A stretch of 48,050 bases of DNA from DASVRZ01 sp038228695 (GCA_038228695.1 JBBRPA010000028.1:1-48050); one strand, 5' to 3'. Counted from the stretch's first letter, positions 1 to 7,411 are shown. Notes: a model not told the origin generated them from the letters alone. Numbers and translations: made by a program.

Positions 1-187
1 AAGCCTAGGAGTTGACTAAACAGGCTCGCATTACGCAAAATCATTGCCAGCCTCCTGAGTGGGTGAAGTTTGGGTTTTTCATCACCTCCATTCCAACCCA
101 TTCAGGAGTGCCTTTTAAATCTTATTTTGGACAGGTGTGAGGCCGCGGGTTTTCGGGGTCAGTCCACATATCTTGACAAGTGGCTTT
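1..187. other. Window start, no recognisable gene
   Basis: No reading frame here gives a protein I recognise. All frames are interrupted within a few dozen codons. It may be the tail of a gene or mobile element that lies outside the window, but nothing visible proves this. Confidence 0.4.
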
Positions 188-305
188 GCGGCGAACGGGT
201 TGATGTCGGTGAGTGGTTGTTGAATCAGGTGATTTAGCGGGCCCACGGATGGTGTGGAAATAATGTTAGGAAAGTGAAACCGCTTCTGGTGCGGTTGTTG
301 GTGTT
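188..305. repeat. Dispersed intergenic repeat, copy A
   Basis: A 54-bp core at 201-254 is almost identical to 1153-1206 (copy B). It includes the shared stretch GATTTAGCGGGCCCACGGAT. It is followed by the 12-mer GTTAGGAAAGTG at 265-276, which also occurs at 1217 and 3834. No coding potential is evident. It lies upstream of the DUF2442/DUF4160 module, so repeat copies A and B bracket that module. Confidence 0.7.
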
Positions 306-410
306 GATTGAAGAATGTATTTAGTCATATGCTTCGAGATTAACCGATGATCGCACCGGTCGCTCCTTTACATGCCATCCGTGCGCTGCAGCGAACGGCT
401 TTGGGCTTGT

Positions 411-461
411 CACGGCACCTGCTTCCGCCGCCGCCTTTCCGCCCACCATGCAGGTGCCGCG
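411..461. repeat. Inverted repeat upstream of DUF2442 gene
   Basis: GGCACCTGC at 414-422 pairs with GCAGGTGCC at 450-458 across a 27-base, very C-rich loop. The pairing extends imperfectly by about three bases on the outer side. It lies about 85 bp before the DUF2442 start. No T-tract follows, so it is not a standard terminator. It could be a remnant of a recombination site or a leader structure; its function is unknown. Confidence 0.45.
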
Positions 462-545
462 CCTCACTCCGCTGTCGCTGAGCTTGGGTTCGTTAGCCGT
501 TGCTCGCGTCTCGACACAACGGTTGAACGCGAGTAATCTACCTAT

Positions 546-827
546 ATGAAAATCACCGAAGCAAAGCCTCTTGACTGTTTCCGGGTGTCCCTTCGTTTCG
601 ACGACGGGGTATCGGGAACGGTTGATTTGAGCCACTTAGCTGGTCACGGGGTATTCCGAGCTTGGTTGCAGGAGGGCGTTTTCGAGCAGCTTTCCATCAC
701 CCCGATTGGTGCTCTCCAATGGCCTGGGGACCTTGATTTGTGCCCCGATTCCCTCTACCTCCAGATTGTCGGCAAGACCGCAGCAGACGTGTTCCCAACT
801 TTAAGCCACTCGTTCTCCCATGCCTGA
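546..827 (+). CDS. DUF2442 domain protein (partner of DUF4160)
   Basis: A 93-residue protein with the DUF2442 pattern: an N-terminal strand pair (RVSLRFDDGVSGTVDLSHL), then GVFRAWL, an F-E-Q-L strand and an I-G-A-L-Q-W-P turn followed by D-L-D-L-C-P-D-S-L-Y. DUF2442 proteins are small and of unknown biochemical role. They recur next to DUF4160 genes and are often suspected to form toxin-antitoxin-like pairs, which is unproven. The stop overlaps the start of the next gene (ATGCCTGA at 820-827), so the two are probably translationally coupled. The pair lies in a toxin-antitoxin-rich stretch between two copies of a dispersed repeat, which suggests an acquired module. Confidence 0.8.
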   Translation: MKITEAKPLDCFRVSLRFDDGVSGTVDLSHLAGHGVFRAWLQEGVFEQLSITPIGALQWPGDLDLCPDSLYLQIVGKTAADVFPTLSHSFSHA

Positions 828-1080
828 GATTAGTCGATTTTATGGCATCGTCATTCAAATCTTCTACGGCGATCATCCGCCACCTCATTTTCACGCTCTT
901 TACGCAGAGCAAGACGCCAAGATTGCGATTGAGACATTACAGGTTATCGACGGCTCGATTCCGAAGCGTGCTTTGGCGCTCGTTCTCGATTGGACATCCA
1001 TCCACCAACAGGAATTACTCGAAGCTTTTAACCGCGCCGCTGCACTCCAAGCACCCGGCAAGATTGCTCCCCTAGAGTAG
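820..1080 (+). CDS. DUF4160 domain protein
   Basis: An 86-residue protein starting MPEISRFYGIVIQIFYGDH, then the family hallmark PPPHFHA around residues 25-31 and a second half (A-L-A-L-V-L-D-W-T-S-I-H-Q-Q-E-L) typical of DUF4160. The conserved H-F-H could be a catalytic or metal-binding element, but no activity is established. It overlaps the DUF2442 gene by 8 nt. A second DUF4160 gene lies at 16407-16625, with the gene order reversed. It is likely one half of a toxin-antitoxin-like module (inference). The family call is firm; the function is unknown. Confidence 0.85.
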   Translation: MPEISRFYGIVIQIFYGDHPPPHFHALYAEQDAKIAIETLQVIDGSIPKRALALVLDWTSIHQQELLEAFNRAAALQAPGKIAPLE

Positions 1081-1140
1081 TGCCTAGGTGCGTCAAACCC
1101 GAATGACCGCAAGGCAGGATATTGGTATTGGATATTTGTG

Positions 1141-1301
1141 CGGCGGTTGGATTGATGTCGGTGAGTGGTTGTCGAATTAGGTGATTTAGCGGGCCCACGG
1201 ATGGTGAGGAGATAGTGTTAGGAAAGTGAGGTTGGGGCGGCAGTTTTTCTCCAAAAAAGCGTTGGTGAGACGGTGGAATCTCGCCTGAGTAAGACCTTCA
1301 G
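1141..1301. repeat. Dispersed intergenic repeat, copy B
   Basis: The first part (1153-1206) matches copy A. The second part (1217-1301) matches copy C at 3834-3918 over 85 bp with no gaps and about 15 mismatches by eye, including GAGACGGTGG. It is therefore a hybrid linking the A and C types. It fills the space between the DUF4160 stop and the end of the convergent CBM6 gene. No gene is seen in it. Confidence 0.7.
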
Positions 1302-1333
1302 ACCGGCGCTACAACTGATTTTTGCGACGCCCT

Positions 1334-3625
1334 CTACGGGACGTTACTGGTAGATACTCCAAAGGGTTTGCCCGCGACCGGATACCGCCCCCCGTACTCA
1401 AAGAGGGCGTTGCTGTCCGGGCCCATACCGAAGCGGGCTCCACCGTTGGTAGCGAAGATCACCGGGCCGTAGCGGAAATTCATCACTTGCTTGCCGGTGT
1501 AATCCGCGACCGTCACCAGATAAGAAGTCGTTCCCTGGTTGTCGTTATCCTCGACCGAGATGGGGTCGATCATTCGCTTGTCCTTCAACTCTTTGATGAG
1601 GCGGGCGACACCGCCGTAATGCTGAACCCACTGAATGGCCCGCGCGCCGCGGGCGGCTACAATCAGTTCTTGGGCAGGATTGTGTTTATTGAACGCGATG
1701 CTGGTCGGGTTGAGACCCAGTTTGACGGGAACGAGTTCCTGAATATCGATAGGAGCGCCCCCTGAGGCGGATCCGTATCCACCGACGTAAAAAGTGTGCA
1801 ACAGGCCATCGGCCGTCGCCACATAGGATTGGTTCACTCCCGGAGCGATGCTCGTCCGAACGGCGGACGGCGGACTCGAGAAATACACCGTTTTAACCAC
1901 GGTCGGCGCAAAATCGGGTGCCGCCGAAAAGGCGTAAGGCCACTGCGTCGGAGCCTGCCCAAGGTCTCGAGTCTTCAGGAAAGTGCTATACGAACCGAAA
2001 TACATCGCATTCACTTTGGCGAACAAAGGGCGCAGATTGAGGAAGATTGCTTTTTTTTCGGCTCTGCTGATGACGGTGGCAAACCCCGCACGGGCGTAAC
2101 GTTCGCGGTTGGGTCCGGTGATAAAGCTCTGACGATTGGTCTCGTTGCTCAGGCTTAACTGCCGGAGTTGGTAGCGGGCGTTTCGTCCGTCGGGTGAGGA
2201 CATCCATCCTTGGTCCGAATGTTCACCCAACGAAACGGCGAGATCGGCCGAAGCGGAGATCTCGGTAGGTTGCGCCATGCCCGGGAGATCCACGTAACCG
2301 AGGAGTTTCATAAACTCCCAGCTTCCTTGGTTGCGCAGCCCCGGATAAAGCTCGGCCCAGTCGCCCCAGTAGGCTTTGCCGGTACCTAGCGCGAGGACCG
2401 CGACTTGTCCCTTAACGAGATTCGTATCCCAAATCGTCACGAGCGCGAATTCGTTATTCGAGGTAAGAGCGACCGCCGTGGGAACTTTATTGGGCGGAAA
2501 TTTATACGCGACTTTGCCACGACTGGTATTGGTGCCGAAGGCCGCGAGCAGTCCCGATTGGAAAGCCACGAGACTATTGGTCCCCCAGTTTGTGAAACCG
2601 TAGGCGCGCCCCATGGCGATGGGTGCCTTGAGCGCGCTGCCATTCATTGAAATGTAAGTCGCTCTCAGCGCATCCGGATCGGGCACTCCCGCCCCGTAAT
2701 AAACCCAGGGCAACTGTGGCATTTCGCAGAAGGTGCCTTTGCCCATGATCAAAGAGGTGATGGCATCGATGCCGGCATTCGAGCTATTGTCGGGCGAGTA
2801 AAGGATCTGACCCATATTACTGCTGTAGTTGTCGAGGGCATTGTTTTGCGTACCGAGCTGAAAGAGATATCCGGGCTGGCCGGGGTCATTGACGAGGAGT
2901 TTGTCGCTAGGTTTGTAGTAGGTGGGGAAGCCCGTGGTCGCGATTGTACTGGGATCACCGTAACGGTAGCGAAGACCCTCGGGCCGAGAGAGACTGTTCG
3001 CGCGATTGAGATAAGCGACGCGATCAATCACGACGGGTGGCACGACCGGAGGATTGGGCGGAGTCGCCAGGGCCGTTAGCACAAAACTCATGTCCGCGAC
3101 ATCGCCGACCGTACCGCTGCTGGAGTTGGTTTCGAAAACAAGTTTCATCACTCGCGTTCCCGCGGTTAATTTGAGACTAGGGATTTTTAACGTAAGGAAA
3201 TCTGACCATCCTCCCGTTTTTGGGAAAAAAATTGTGGGAGTTTTTTTAACGCCATCAAATTCCAGATGAAATGATCCTCCGGCGACGACCGAGGCCACCG
3301 AAACGGACAGCAAGTAAGTACCGGAAGCGGCCACGTTCACCGTATACTTCAGCCACTCACCCGCGCGATTGTAACCCAAATGGGAGCGGGCCGGATCGCT
3401 GTAGGCGTCGACGGAGGTTGATTTGCGAAAATTACCGTAATTAGCCGAATCCGAATCATGGTGAGCGACGCCTTCGCCGCCCAAATCAAAGTTCACCGAT
3501 TTTATTATTCCAGGTAATTTTTGAGGGGTTCCGCTGTATGGCGCCGTTGCCGCCGATGCTGTGGGCAACACCCGCAAGCAAAAGAAAATTACGCTAATGG
3601 CGACGATGCGGTTAGAAATATACAT
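1334..3625 (-). CDS. Secreted CBM6-like carbohydrate-binding protein with propeller-like C-terminal region
   Basis: A 763-residue exported protein. Residues 1-25 form a signal peptide ending in A-S-A. Residues about 40-185 resemble a CBM6/CBM35 beta-sandwich: G-E-G-V-A-H-H-D near 51-58, YNRAGEWLKYTVNV at 85-98, S-G-T-Y-L-L-S-V-S-V-A-S and a final D-V-A-D-M-S-F-V-L strand. A proline-rich linker (188-198) leads to about 560 residues with repeated short beta-strand patterns, such as V-A-V-L-A-L-G-T-G-K and Y-V-A-T-A-D-G-L-L-H-T-F, consistent with a beta-propeller but not matched to a known enzyme. No catalytic motif is seen. It probably binds polysaccharide at the cell surface. It faces away from, and is isolated between, toxin-antitoxin modules. 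Confidence 0.65.
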   Translation of the reverse strand: MYISNRIVAISVIFFCLRVLPTASAATAPYSGTPQKLPGIIKSVNFDLGGEGVAHHDSDSANYGNFRKSTSVDAYSDPARSHLGYNRAGEWLKYTVNVAASGTYLLSVSVASVVAGGSFHLEFDGVKKTPTIFFPKTGGWSDFLTLKIPSLKLTAGTRVMKLVFETNSSSGTVGDVADMSFVLTALATPPNPPVVPPVVIDRVAYLNRANSLSRPEGLRYRYGDPSTIATTGFPTYYKPSDKLLVNDPGQPGYLFQLGTQNNALDNYSSNMGQILYSPDNSSNAGIDAITSLIMGKGTFCEMPQLPWVYYGAGVPDPDALRATYISMNGSALKAPIAMGRAYGFTNWGTNSLVAFQSGLLAAFGTNTSRGKVAYKFPPNKVPTAVALTSNNEFALVTIWDTNLVKGQVAVLALGTGKAYWGDWAELYPGLRNQGSWEFMKLLGYVDLPGMAQPTEISASADLAVSLGEHSDQGWMSSPDGRNARYQLRQLSLSNETNRQSFITGPNRERYARAGFATVISRAEKKAIFLNLRPLFAKVNAMYFGSYSTFLKTRDLGQAPTQWPYAFSAAPDFAPTVVKTVYFSSPPSAVRTSIAPGVNQSYVATADGLLHTFYVGGYGSASGGAPIDIQELVPVKLGLNPTSIAFNKHNPAQELIVAARGARAIQWVQHYGGVARLIKELKDKRMIDPISVEDNDNQGTTSYLVTVADYTGKQVMNFRYGPVIFATNGGARFGMGPDSNALFEYGGRYPVAGKPFGVSTSNVP

Positions 3626-3673
3626 GTAAATGAAGCCCTTAGTTAATCCCGATTATCCGAGATCCCATTATGA

Positions 3674-3701
3674 TTAATAAGAGACACTCGATCGCTGGCA
3701 A
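3674..3701 (-). promoter_or_regulatory. Candidate sigma-70-like promoter for the CBM6 gene
   Basis: On the minus strand, TTGCCA (3701-3696) and TATTAA (3679-3674) are separated by 16 bp in an AT-rich stretch about 50 bp before the CBM6 gene start. This is a consensus-like match only. Confidence 0.3.
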
Positions 3702-3833
3702 CATTTTTTGCCATGAAGAAACGTTAAACGCGGAGGATTCGGGTCACATAAATTGACGGGCGAATTTTTGGCGGGTGGATTGGGTTTGTCGAATGAGATA
3801 ATTTCGAGGGCCTAGGGCTAGGGTTGGAACAAT

Positions 3834-3918
3834 GTTAGGAAAGTGTGGCTTGGGCGGCGGTTGTTCTCCGCTAAAACGTTGGTGAGACGGTGGAAGCTCG
3901 CTTGAGCATTGCCTTCAG
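3834..3918. repeat. Dispersed intergenic repeat, copy C
   Basis: An 85-bp ungapped match to 1217-1301 (about 82% by eye), starting with the invariant 12-mer GTTAGGAAAGTG. It directly precedes the unrelated repeat D1, forming a composite repeat block in front of the ParDE-like module. Confidence 0.7.
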
Positions 3919-3934
3919 GCGTCTGCGGCTTTTC

Positions 3935-3999
3935 CAGAGTCATCGCCAACGTTCTCAGTTCGACACTTTCAGGCCGCTCCTTTTTCATCGCCTTTGGAC
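3935..3999. repeat. Repeat D1, upstream of the first antitoxin
   Basis: A 65-bp sequence matching 4648-4712 without gaps (about 54 of 65 positions by eye), including TTCTCAGTTCGAC and TTTCATCGC. Each D copy ends about 55-60 bp before a Phd/YefM-type antitoxin start, so it could carry promoter or regulatory sequence, or mark an insertion boundary. Confidence 0.65.
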
Positions 4000-4055
4000 G
4001 GTAGAAGCTGCTTCTGCGCTTGCTCTGAAAGCGAATGGTACTAAAGTAGCACTTA

Positions 4056-4313
4056 ATGAGAACTGAACTCGTCACCACACTCAAACGCAAGGCTACCGAA
4101 ATCATCGCCGACCTTGAATCCGATCGAGAAGCTGTCCTCATCACCCAACACGGCAAACCCGCCGCTTACCTCATGGCCGTCGAGACGTTCGAAACGCTCA
4201 ATCGACGGCTTGGGATTTTGGAGGGCATTGCCCGCGGCGAACGCGCCCTTGAGGATGGACGAGTTCTGACCCACGCTGAAGCCAAGAAACGTATGGCGCG
4301 ATGGCTAAGCTAA
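4056..4313 (+). CDS. Type II antitoxin, Phd/YefM family
   Basis: An 85-residue protein with the Phd/YefM N-terminal fold: V-T-T-L-K-R-K-A-T-E-I-I-A-D-L, then A-V-L-I-T-Q-H-G-K-P-A-A-Y-L-M-A-V-E-T-F-E. This half dimerises and binds the operator in the family. The C-terminal part (L-E-D-G-R-V-L-T-H-A-E-A-K-K-R-M) would wrap the toxin. The gene overlaps the ParE-like toxin by 13 nt, the usual coupled arrangement that keeps antitoxin in excess. Autoregulation is expected from the family. Repeat D1 lies just upstream. Family assignment is strong. Confidence 0.9.
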   Translation: MRTELVTTLKRKATEIIADLESDREAVLITQHGKPAAYLMAVETFETLNRRLGILEGIARGERALEDGRVLTHAEAKKRMARWLS

Positions 4314-4624
4314 TCTGGACCGAACCGGCTCTGAGTGACCTAGACGCTATTGCCGATTACATCGCGCTCGACGACCCACAGGCAGCAAGGCGTCTTGTTC
4401 AGCGAGTATTTCAGCACGTCGAACAACTTGTGGAGCAGCCGGAGAGTGGTTCCCGCCCGCCCGAGCTGAAACAGTCCCGTTACCGCCAGATTGTCGAGGC
4501 ACCTTGCCGTGTCCTCTACCGCTATGACGGAGCGCGCGTTGTCGTTCTCTATGTCATGCGCGGTGAGATGCGTTTCCGCAAGACTCGATTGATTAAGCGT
4601 GATCAAGACAACCGAAACGCCTAA
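4301..4624 (+). CDS. Type II toxin, RelE/ParE superfamily (ParE-like)
   Basis: A 107-residue protein with ParE features: W-T-E-P-A-L-S-D-L-D-A-I-A-D-Y-I at residues 6-21, A-A-R-R-L-V-Q-R-V then L-V-E-Q-P-E-S-G, and the C-terminal strands R-V-L-Y-R-Y and V-V-V-L-Y-V-M-R-G. ParE-type toxins usually inhibit gyrase and RelE types cleave mRNA; the helical N-terminus favours ParE, but the target cannot be read from sequence. The ATG at 4301 lies inside the antitoxin gene, so translation is probably coupled. The stop is followed within about 25 bp by repeat D2. Confidence 0.88.
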   Translation: MAKLIWTEPALSDLDAIADYIALDDPQAARRLVQRVFQHVEQLVEQPESGSRPPELKQSRYRQIVEAPCRVLYRYDGARVVVLYVMRGEMRFRKTRLIKRDQDNRNA

Positions 4625-4647
4625 CGCGGGCGCGTTTGGGGTTTCCT

Positions 4648-4712
4648 CAGAGTCATCCCGAACTTTCTCAGTTCGACGCTTTTAAGTCGCTCTCATTTCA
4701 TCGCTTTTGGAC
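4648..4712. repeat. Repeat D2, upstream of the YefM-like gene
   Basis: Second copy of the 65-bp D repeat (see 3935-3999). It ends 59 bp before the GTG start of the YefM-like antitoxin. Confidence 0.65.
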
Positions 4713-4771
4713 AAAATAATGCAGCCTGCACGCCGCTTGACAAAACCCGCGCTTTAACACGCATATCGGCC

Positions 4772-5014
4772 GTGAAATTGCTTCCCGTTACGCAAGCCCG
4801 TTCCAAGCTCTATCAACTTCTCGATGAGGCCGACGATTCCCATGAACCCATCCAGATTACCGGCAAGCGTTCTAACGCCGTGCTCGTGTCGGAGGAAGAC
4901 TGGCGCAGCATCCAAGCGACGCCTCACCTCGTCTCCATTTGAGGGATGCGCGACTCCATCCGGAAGGGCCTAGCCGAACCACTCAACAAAGCCTCCAAGA
5001 ATCCCGGTCAGTGA
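4772..5014 (+). pseudogene. YefM-type antitoxin interrupted by an in-frame TGA
   Basis: From GTG at 4772 the frame reads V-K-L-L-P-V-T-Q-A-R-S-K-L-Y-Q-L-L-D-E-A, then I-T-G-K-R-S-N-A-V-L-V-S-E-E-D-W-R-S-I-Q, a clear Phd/YefM N-terminal domain. After 56 codons it meets TGA at 4940-4942, where homologues typically continue I-P-G-M-R. The same frame resumes G-M-R-D-S-I-R-K-G-L-A-E-P-L and stops at 5012-5014, overlapping the YoeB GTG as GTGA. The nonsense codon separates the dimerisation/DNA-binding half from the toxin-wrapping tail. An ATG at 4946, three bases after the TGA, could allow re-initiation of a 22-residue tail peptide. It could be a true pseudogene, a split antitoxin, readthrough or a sequencing error. 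Confidence 0.8.
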
Positions 5015-5274
5015 GTTGGTCCATTGTTTACACCAAGCAAGCGCAGACGGATGCTAGGAAGATTGCGTCCTCAATCCTCAAATCACCGGCGCAACGTCTT
5101 CTCGACATCATCGCGAAGAACCCGTTCCAAAACCCGCCACCCGCCGAAAAGCTGATTAGCGATTTGGCGGGGGCGTATTCGCGCCGCATCAACTTCCAGC
5201 ACCGCTTGGTGTATCAGGTCTATGACGCCGAACGAGTCATCAAAGTCATCCGAATGTGGACACACTACGAATGA
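5011..5274 (+). CDS. yoeB: Type II toxin YoeB (Txe/YoeB family mRNA interferase)
   Basis: An 87-residue protein from GTG 5011, overlapping the antitoxin stop (GTGA). A longer upstream frame from about 4939 is rejected because it only re-reads antitoxin DNA out of frame. The sequence has V-S-W-S-I-V-Y-T-K-Q-A, N-P-P-P-A-E-K-L, then G-A-Y-S-R-R-I-N-F-Q-H-R-L-V-Y-Q-V and a C-terminal R-M-W-T-H-Y-E. Residues corresponding to the YoeB active site (E46, R65 and the C-terminal His at 85) are all present. YoeB cleaves mRNA at the ribosome and is held in check by YefM. Here the cognate antitoxin gene has a nonsense codon, so an intact toxin is unexpected unless another antitoxin compensates. Confidence 0.9.
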   Translation: MSWSIVYTKQAQTDARKIASSILKSPAQRLLDIIAKNPFQNPPPAEKLISDLAGAYSRRINFQHRLVYQVYDAERVIKVIRMWTHYE

Positions 5275-5433
5275 GCCGAACGGATCCGCGTGTCACGGTA
5301 GCAACGGTTTCTAGCTCGGAGTGTTTTCGGCGGATACTTTTTGCGGAAATGGGCGAGACCATACTGGTCTTCTAAGATAAAGTTTCTTCGCTCCGAGGGC
5401 GTCGATCTTTTGTCGCCTCAACGTGGCGCTGCG

Positions 5434-7248
5434 TTATTTTTTCCGGGGAGCGATTTTGCCTTCGAGGGTTTTGTTGTCCGGATCGAGTGCGAGGGCTTTC
5501 CGGTAATAATCGAGAGCCTGTTCGCTGTTTCCTAGCTTGTCGTAAGTGTCGGCGATGTGCTCGAAGACAACAGCGTCGTCCTTCTCCAGTTTGCTGGCAG
5601 CTTTCAGGAGTTGCTTGAGGGCAAGATCGAAGCGGGCGGTTTTAAAATAATACCAACCGAGACTGTCGAGATAGGCGCCATTGTTGGGCTCGGCGAGCAA
5701 AGCCTGGCGGATGAGTTGACCCGCTTGTTCGAGATTTTCGCTCCGATCCACCCAGAGGTAACCAAGGAAATTTTGCCCCTCGTGGGCGCGTTCGGGATCG
5801 AGTTCGATTGATTTTTTCACCAGCTCGACGGTCTTCTCGATGCGCCCAGCCTTTTGCGCGGCATCGGCGTAGCTCAGATAGAAGCCGGCGGTGAGATTGA
5901 CGGCGTCGCCCTCGTAACTGCCGGCCTCCGAGACGGCCTCCTCAAATTTCTGCATCGCCTCCTCGCTTTGACCGTTCTGGCTATACGAAATGGCGAGCAA
6001 GGTGGTGAATTCTGGCGAGCCGAAACGCGATCGCGCCTCGATCAGCGTTCGAATGGCGAGGGGGTAATCTTTCAACTGCATCGCGGTCTGGGCGACGCGG
6101 AGGTAGTTGCGCGGCTCGGACTTACCGGTGAGCAGTGCCTGTTGAAAATTCGTCAGGGCGGACGCGTAATCCTCCTTATCCACGTAAAGTGCGCCCAGCA
6201 TGGTGTAGGCCTCGCTCAAGAGCGGGTTGACGCGGATGAGCTTTTGCAGCATCTCGATCGCCTCGGGACGTTTGCCGAGATTTACATAAACCTTGGCCAG
6301 CCGCATGCGCAGGTCCGCTTGGAGGGAATCGGGCGGGTTGTTTTTTTCATCGAGGGCGCGGAGATAAAGCGGGACGGCCTTTTTCAAGTCGCCAATTCGC
6401 CCAAAGTAATCGCCAACCCGGGCCAGCACAGACGCATCCTGCGGGGCGAGGGCGAGGGCTTTATCGAATAAAGCGGTGATTTTTTGGAGCTTCAGCAGAT
6501 CGATTTGGTCTTCGGCGCGTTCCCGGCCGTAAAAGCGCAGGTAAAGATCGCCGAGGCCGAACCAGAATTCGGGATCTTTCGAATCCAGATTAGCCGCCTG
6601 ATCGAGAGCCTGCTCGGTTTTGGCCTCGTTCCCCATCGCATCGAGCACGACAAAGAGGGCCTGGTGGGTGCGCAGATCGTAGGGGGCTGCCTTTACACCC
6701 TCATTGGCATATTTCAGCGCTGGCTCGAGCTGGTTCAACTCTTTAAAATAGAGATAAGCCAACGTGATGTAGGGCAGTGGCTCGCTGGGTTGCGCTTGGA
6801 TGGCGTTTTTCAGCAAGGTCACCCCTTGCGTGACATCGCCCCGGCGGGTGTATTCGTTGGCGATCCGGACCGCGAGCTTCGCGTCAACCCCAGCGGGATC
6901 GAGCTGCAGCACGCGCTCGTAAGCAGCGAGGGCGGAGTCGCTGGAACCGTCCTCCTCCGCAATTAATCCGAGAACGTAATTCGCCAGGGCGTCGGCTTTA
7001 CGCACGCCGGAGTTGCCGAGCTGAAGATCGTCTTTCGCCCGCTCAAACTCGAAAGAAAGCCGGGCGTCGCCCAAAGTCTTTTCGGGCGGATGCGGCACCA
7101 CGGGCGGGGAGATCGCGAGGGCGGCAGAGATCCCGAAGAACGAAAGGCCGCTGAACAAAAGTCCAGCGGCTTTCCATTGCGGTTTCAGGCAGATCGGGCG
7201 GAAGAACGGGATGCGTTGCATCGGTAAATTCCGCAGAGGCCGAATCAT
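5434..7248 (-). CDS. Secreted/periplasmic tetratricopeptide repeat (TPR) protein
   Basis: About 604 residues from ATG 7248; a TTG at 7263 would add five residues. The N-terminus has a hydrophobic stretch, A-A-G-L-L-F-S-G-L-S-F-F-G-I-S-A-A-L-A, consistent with a signal peptide or anchor. The rest is a near-continuous TPR array: A-L-A-A-Y-E-R-V-L-Q-L-D-P, A-I-E-M-L-Q-K-L-I-R-V-N-P, A-L-T-N-F-Q-Q-A-L and a last A-L-D-Y-Y-R-K-A-L-A-L-D-P-D-N-K. TPR arrays scaffold protein complexes; the partner is unknown. The architecture resembles tetratricopeptide proteins that assist outer-membrane or exopolysaccharide assembly. It starts just downstream of the COX24-like gene and is probably co-transcribed with it. 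Confidence 0.8.
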   Translation of the reverse strand: MIRPLRNLPMQRIPFFRPICLKPQWKAAGLLFSGLSFFGISAALAISPPVVPHPPEKTLGDARLSFEFERAKDDLQLGNSGVRKADALANYVLGLIAEEDGSSDSALAAYERVLQLDPAGVDAKLAVRIANEYTRRGDVTQGVTLLKNAIQAQPSEPLPYITLAYLYFKELNQLEPALKYANEGVKAAPYDLRTHQALFVVLDAMGNEAKTEQALDQAANLDSKDPEFWFGLGDLYLRFYGRERAEDQIDLLKLQKITALFDKALALAPQDASVLARVGDYFGRIGDLKKAVPLYLRALDEKNNPPDSLQADLRMRLAKVYVNLGKRPEAIEMLQKLIRVNPLLSEAYTMLGALYVDKEDYASALTNFQQALLTGKSEPRNYLRVAQTAMQLKDYPLAIRTLIEARSRFGSPEFTTLLAISYSQNGQSEEAMQKFEEAVSEAGSYEGDAVNLTAGFYLSYADAAQKAGRIEKTVELVKKSIELDPERAHEGQNFLGYLWVDRSENLEQAGQLIRQALLAEPNNGAYLDSLGWYYFKTARFDLALKQLLKAASKLEKDDAVVFEHIADTYDKLGNSEQALDYYRKALALDPDNKTLEGKIAPRKK

Positions 7249-7263
7249 CGGCCAATCTAGCAA

Positions 7264-7368
7264 TTACGACTTGTAGCGCAAACGCTTCTTGTGGCGGTTT
7301 TCTTTCATCCGCTTGCGGCGCTTGTGCTTGGCGATTTTCGATTTTCTACGTTTTTTCAGGGATCCCAT
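7264..7368 (-). CDS. COX24/AURKAIP1-like small basic protein
   Basis: A 34-residue ORF, MGSLKKRRKSKIAKHKRRKR followed by M-K-E-N-R-H-K-K-R-L-R-Y-K-S. It matches the short C-terminal domain of mitochondrial COX24/AURKAIP1 that also occurs as a stand-alone protein in Bacteroidota and Verrucomicrobiota, where it is regarded as a likely ribosome-associated protein (family knowledge). It is extremely basic, consistent with rRNA binding. It lies between hisG (stop at 7412) and the TPR gene on the same strand. It is easily missed by length cut-offs. No strong Shine-Dalgarno is seen upstream. Confidence 0.8.
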   Translation of the reverse strand: MGSLKKRRKSKIAKHKRRKRMKENRHKKRLRYKS

Positions 7369-7411
7369 GGGGTTTTCTTACGGTCGGTTACGGTCTTTAA
7401 GGTCAGTTTTA

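Noticed and set aside
321..635. 104-residue minus-strand ORF across the DUF2442 leader
   Set aside because: It overlaps the hairpin and the DUF2442 gene out of frame, and its composition does not resemble a protein family.
4619..4780. Possible integron attC site after the ParE-like stop (GCCTAAC at 4619-4625)
   Set aside because: The motif fits one end of an attC site, but no matching GTTRRRY partner or paired inner arms could be found within 150 bp, and no integrase is in view.
4939..5010. Upstream extension of the YoeB toxin
   Set aside because: It re-reads the antitoxin DNA in another frame; the GTG at 5011 with the GTGA overlap gives the standard YoeB N-terminus.
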